A stretch of 53,723 nt of DNA from an uncultured Clostridia bacterium (lineage in GTDB: Bacteria; Bacillota; Clostridia; Lachnospirales; Cellulosilyticaceae). The stretch is taken from assembly GCA_937981575.1 (NCBI GenBank), contig CALJNR010000114.1:1-53723 (forward strand). Reading direction: 5' to 3'. A model generated the notes under the pieces. The model did no database searches, was not told the origin of the DNA, and was given only the letters and a program-made list of their open reading frames with translations. Each line of letters opens with the position of its first letter. Within the stretch, counting starts at the first letter, position 1. Below, piece after piece: positions 51,550 to 53,723 of the stretch. The translations under genes and the position numbers were made by a program.

Positions 51550-52449
51550 TTGAACTTTGAACTACTGATTGGACCTATTGTTGGGGGCATTATAGGTTAT
51601 ATTACAAATGGAATAGCCATTAAGATGCTGTTTAGGCCCCTAAAACCCATTTATCTTTTTGGCATAAAACTGCCATTTACACCTGGCATTATTCCAAAAG
51701 AAAAAGGCAGAGTTGCTAAAAGCATAGGAGCAGTTGTAGCAAGAGAACTGATTAATGAAGAAGTGCTTTCAAAGGTGCTTTTACAGGAAAATGTCTATGA
51801 TCACATTGATGCAAAACTAGGAAGCCTAATAAATCAATGTGAGGAAGATGAATGGACAGTAAAAGAAACAGGTGAGAAGCTGTTTGGCGAAGAAGAACTC
51901 GAAAAGCTGACGCAGCAAGTAAAAAGAGCAGCAGCGCGTAAAGCATACAATAAAGTGCTGCAGCTAGATCTAGGCAAAATGGCAGCCCAGCACCTTGTAA
52001 ATGAAGTGAAGAATGGATTTGATAGGTCCATATTCGGAGCGTTTTCATTTTTCATCAATGACAGTATGATAGAAAACATAGCAGAAAAGCTGGAACCCAT
52101 CATTAATAAGGTTGTTGCCGAAAACGGAGAAGATATTATAACAGAGCTCATTCAAAAGGAGATGCAGGAGTTGCTGTATCAGCCTATCGGTGCGTTCAAG
52201 ATCAAAGAAAATAGTGATATGCTAAAGGGCGCAGTAAAAAAACTTTATACCCACTTTGTGCAGCACGATCTTTCTAAAGCACTTCAAGTTATCGATCTCT
52301 CTAAAGTTGTAGAAGACCGTATTAATGCTTTTGATACTCTAGAGCTAGAGCGAGTTATTTTAGAAATTGCAGCTAAGGAGCTGAATGCGATCATTTGGCT
52401 TGGGGCTTTACTCGGCGCCATTTTAGGTTGTATAATGAGTATAGTTTAA
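51550..52449 (+). CDS. DUF445 family membrane protein
   Basis: This 299-residue protein fits the DUF445 (YheB-like) family. It has an N-terminal membrane helix with GPIVGGIIGYITNGIAIKML, then KLPFTPGIIPKEKGRVAKSIG. A long helical cytoplasmic or periplasmic part follows, with a C-terminal membrane helix (IIWLGALLGAILGCIMSI). Function is unknown, though the family is widespread in Firmicutes. The likely start is the TTG at 51550, nine bases after CAGGAG; the ATG at 51541 directly abuts that site. Confidence 0.88.
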   Translation: MNFELLIGPIVGGIIGYITNGIAIKMLFRPLKPIYLFGIKLPFTPGIIPKEKGRVAKSIGAVVARELINEEVLSKVLLQENVYDHIDAKLGSLINQCEEDEWTVKETGEKLFGEEELEKLTQQVKRAAARKAYNKVLQLDLGKMAAQHLVNEVKNGFDRSIFGAFSFFINDSMIENIAEKLEPIINKVVAENGEDIITELIQKEMQELLYQPIGAFKIKENSDMLKGAVKKLYTHFVQHDLSKALQVIDLSKVVEDRINAFDTLELERVILEIAAKELNAIIWLGALLGAILGCIMSIV

Positions 52450-52477
52450 AAGATACAGATACACGGGGGGTGAGGAA

Positions 52478-52570
52478 ATGGACGAGGACAGTAATAAGAA
52501 CATTAGGGCTAAAAATGTATATACATATTTAACCCATCATGCAGCTGACTTGTCCATTTTTTCGGATTGA
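52478..52570 (+). CDS. Short ORF with acidic start upstream of mgtE (leader peptide candidate)
   Basis: GGGGGGTGAGG precedes an ATG that opens a 30-residue frame starting MDEDSNKNIRAKNVYTY and ending SIFSD with a TGA at 52568. Three of the first four residues are acidic. In E. coli and Salmonella, acidic or proline-rich leader starts destabilise ribosomes at low magnesium and induce magnesium transporters. A magnesium transporter gene follows 133 bases downstream. That parallel is inferred, not demonstrated. Confidence 0.4.
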   Translation: MDEDSNKNIRAKNVYTYLTHHAADLSIFSD

Positions 52571-52671
52571 TGTGAGCTGCGTTCTGGGTGTTCCTAATGT
52601 TCCTTCAAATAAAGCTATTCCTTTAATAAGTATTGGGTTTTAGACAAATAATGAGCAAGAAGCCCTCACAT
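52541..52671 (+). promoter_or_regulatory. mgtE leader with mutually exclusive pairings
   Basis: GCAGCT (52541-52546) can pair with AGCTGC (52575-52580). ATGTGAG (52570-52576) can instead pair with CTCACAT (52665-52671). The two helices share bases 52575-52576 and cannot coexist. The first contains the end of the short ORF, so a stalled or moving ribosome could choose between them. No classical M-box pattern was recognised. Confidence 0.3.
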
Positions 52672-52703
52672 GCTGGTGGATTGTTCAAGGAGGAAGAATA
52701 AGA

Positions 52704-53723
52704 ATGGACAAGATATTACAGCTTATAGATGATAAAAAGTTCATGGAAGCTAGAGAAGAACTACAAGGTAGAAACGTAGTTGATATTGCAGAACTTTTCG
52801 AAGAGATGAGCAAGGAAAATGTTGTAAAGGTATTTAGGGTGCTTCCTAAAGACATTGCAGCAGATGTATTTGCTTACATGGAGCATGAACAAAGGGTTTT
52901 GGTGATTGAGTCTTTAACAGACAGAGAAGTATCGCATATTATTAATGATTTATTTATAGATGATACAGTTGACTTCATAGAAGAGCTGCCGGCTAACGTT
53001 GTGAAGAGAGTACTAAAAAATACAGATGAAGATACAAGGAAAATCATCAACCAGCTGCTTAAGTATCCGGAAGGCTCTGCTGGAAGTATTATGACCATCG
53101 AGTATGTAAGCCTCAAACAAGAAATGACTGTAGAAGAGGCTCTAAAATATATCAAAAAGACAGGGATTGATAAAGAAACCATTAATACCTGTTATGTTAC
53201 AACAGAAAATAGAGAGCTTCAAGGTATTGTTTCTATTAGAAAACTTATCTTAAGTGACTCAGATGTGCTTATTAAAGACATTATGAAAACAGAACTAATT
53301 CAGGTGCATACGCTAGATGACCAGGAAAACATTGCAGAACTCTTCAAAAGATATGACCTCCTTTCTATTCCGGTTACAGATAACGAGAGCAGATTAGTTG
53401 GGATCATTACGATTGATGATATCGTAGATATTATTGAACAGGAAAATACTGAAGACTTCCAAAAGATGGCAGCTATGGCCCCTTCAGATGAAGAGTATCT
53501 GAAAACTGGGGTATGGACACTGGCTAAAAACAGGATCGTATGGCTTATGGTACTGATGATCTCTGCGGCGTTTACAGGCACCATTATTAGAAGGTTTGAA
53601 GATGTACTTCAGTCTGTTGTTGTACTGGCAGCTTTTATTCCTATGCTGATGGACACAGGAGGCAATGCCGGTTCGCAGTCTTCGACGCTGATTATAAGAG
53701 GGCTGGCGCTTGGCGAGATCAGT
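52704..53723 (+). CDS. mgtE: Magnesium transporter MgtE (3' end beyond the window)
   Basis: This is a magnesium channel gated by cytoplasmic magnesium sensing. The window holds the first 340 codons. Residues 1-125 form the N-domain of helical repeats (FMEAREELQGRNVVDIAELF, then LPKDIAADVFAYMEHEQR). Residues about 130-250 form a CBS pair (YPEGSAGSIMTIEYVSLKQE, then LVGIITIDDIVDIIE), followed by the first membrane helices (TLAKNRIVWLMVLMISAAFT). The start follows AAGGAGGAAGAATAAG. The open frame runs to the last base and is therefore partial. Its upstream leader contains a short ORF with an acidic start. Confidence 0.95.
   Translation, partial: MDKILQLIDDKKFMEAREELQGRNVVDIAELFEEMSKENVVKVFRVLPKDIAADVFAYMEHEQRVLVIESLTDREVSHIINDLFIDDTVDFIEELPANVVKRVLKNTDEDTRKIINQLLKYPEGSAGSIMTIEYVSLKQEMTVEEALKYIKKTGIDKETINTCYVTTENRELQGIVSIRKLILSDSDVLIKDIMKTELIQVHTLDDQENIAELFKRYDLLSIPVTDNESRLVGIITIDDIVDIIEQENTEDFQKMAAMAPSDEEYLKTGVWTLAKNRIVWLMVLMISAAFTGTIIRRFEDVLQSVVVLAAFIPMLMDTGGNAGSQSSTLIIRGLALGEIS

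Noticed and set aside
52450-52703. M-box magnesium riboswitch upstream of mgtE
   Set aside because: Some short stretches (GGTGAGG at 52469, GCAGCTGACTTGTCC near 52541) recall the M-box, but the typical GAGGCTCCT and CTGCTGCCC blocks and their order are missing. An Infernal search with the M-box model would be decisive.

Overview
The window looks like the chromosome of a low-GC, endospore-forming Firmicute of the class Clostridia. The basis is its AT-rich intergenic DNA, strong AGGAGG ribosome binding sites, sigma-A promoters of TTGACA/TATAAT type, many hairpin terminators, and three sporulation genes: a CotS-type coat protein, YabG, and a SipL-type protein with SPOCS and LysM domains, which is a clostridial coat morphogenesis protein. 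I see no rRNA, tRNA, CRISPR array, prophage or intact insertion sequence.

Layout. 0-3.3 kb: a minus-strand polar amino-acid ABC importer (ATPase, permease, lipoprotein) and a DUF4340 protein. 3.5-15.8 kb: CotS-like protein, PEGA membrane protein, phosphohexomutase 1, yabG, sipL, ispE with an overlapping GntR/FadR regulator, phosphohexomutase 2 and manA. 16-21 kb: a CPBP protease, an unknown anchored protein, and a NatAB-like ABC exporter whose permease is fused to a second CPBP protease. 21-25.1 kb: four genes (Tim44-like, SPFH/virion-core-like, zinc-ribbon membrane protein, TPM protein) resembling the Bacillus ydjGHI membrane-stress module but without a pspA gene. 25.4-31.5 kb: a REC-kinase, a large hybrid kinase with three receiver domains, and a CheR-type methyltransferase with an unusual N-terminus.

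31.7-38.7 kb: nitroreductase plus MarR regulator with an operator; TetR regulator plus methyltransferase with an operator; a LytTR-DUF3021-ABC exporter operon; DUF421 and an unknown exported protein. 38.9-41.8 kb: an SDR enzyme, an ends-only insertion-sequence relic lodged in a terminator, and a two-gene unit encoding a LecB (PA-IIL)-like calcium lectin and a DUF6765/phospholipase-C-like protein. 41.9-44.4 kb: a chemoreceptor, a small unknown protein and a YjbR protein. 44.4-49.8 kb: a MerR-controlled ABC exporter with three promoters of 19-bp spacing, the MerR regulator itself, and a UvrA-like ATPase lacking the UvrB-binding domain. 49.8-53.7 kb: a small zinc ribbon protein, a membrane-anchored Ntn hydrolase, a DUF445 protein, and mgtE (cut by the window end), preceded by a short ORF with an acidic N-terminus and a leader that can fold in two exclusive ways.

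How the parts work together: sugar-phosphate interconversion (two mutases and ManA), isoprenoid synthesis (IspE) and spore coat assembly form the core. The rest is largely envelope defence and sensing: three ABC-2 exporters under different regulators, the SPFH/TPM operon, the phosphorelay/CheR cluster and one chemoreceptor. The most unusual items are the LecB-like lectin pair, the MerR promoter array, the UvrA-like ATPase without a UvrB-binding domain, and the mgtE leader.
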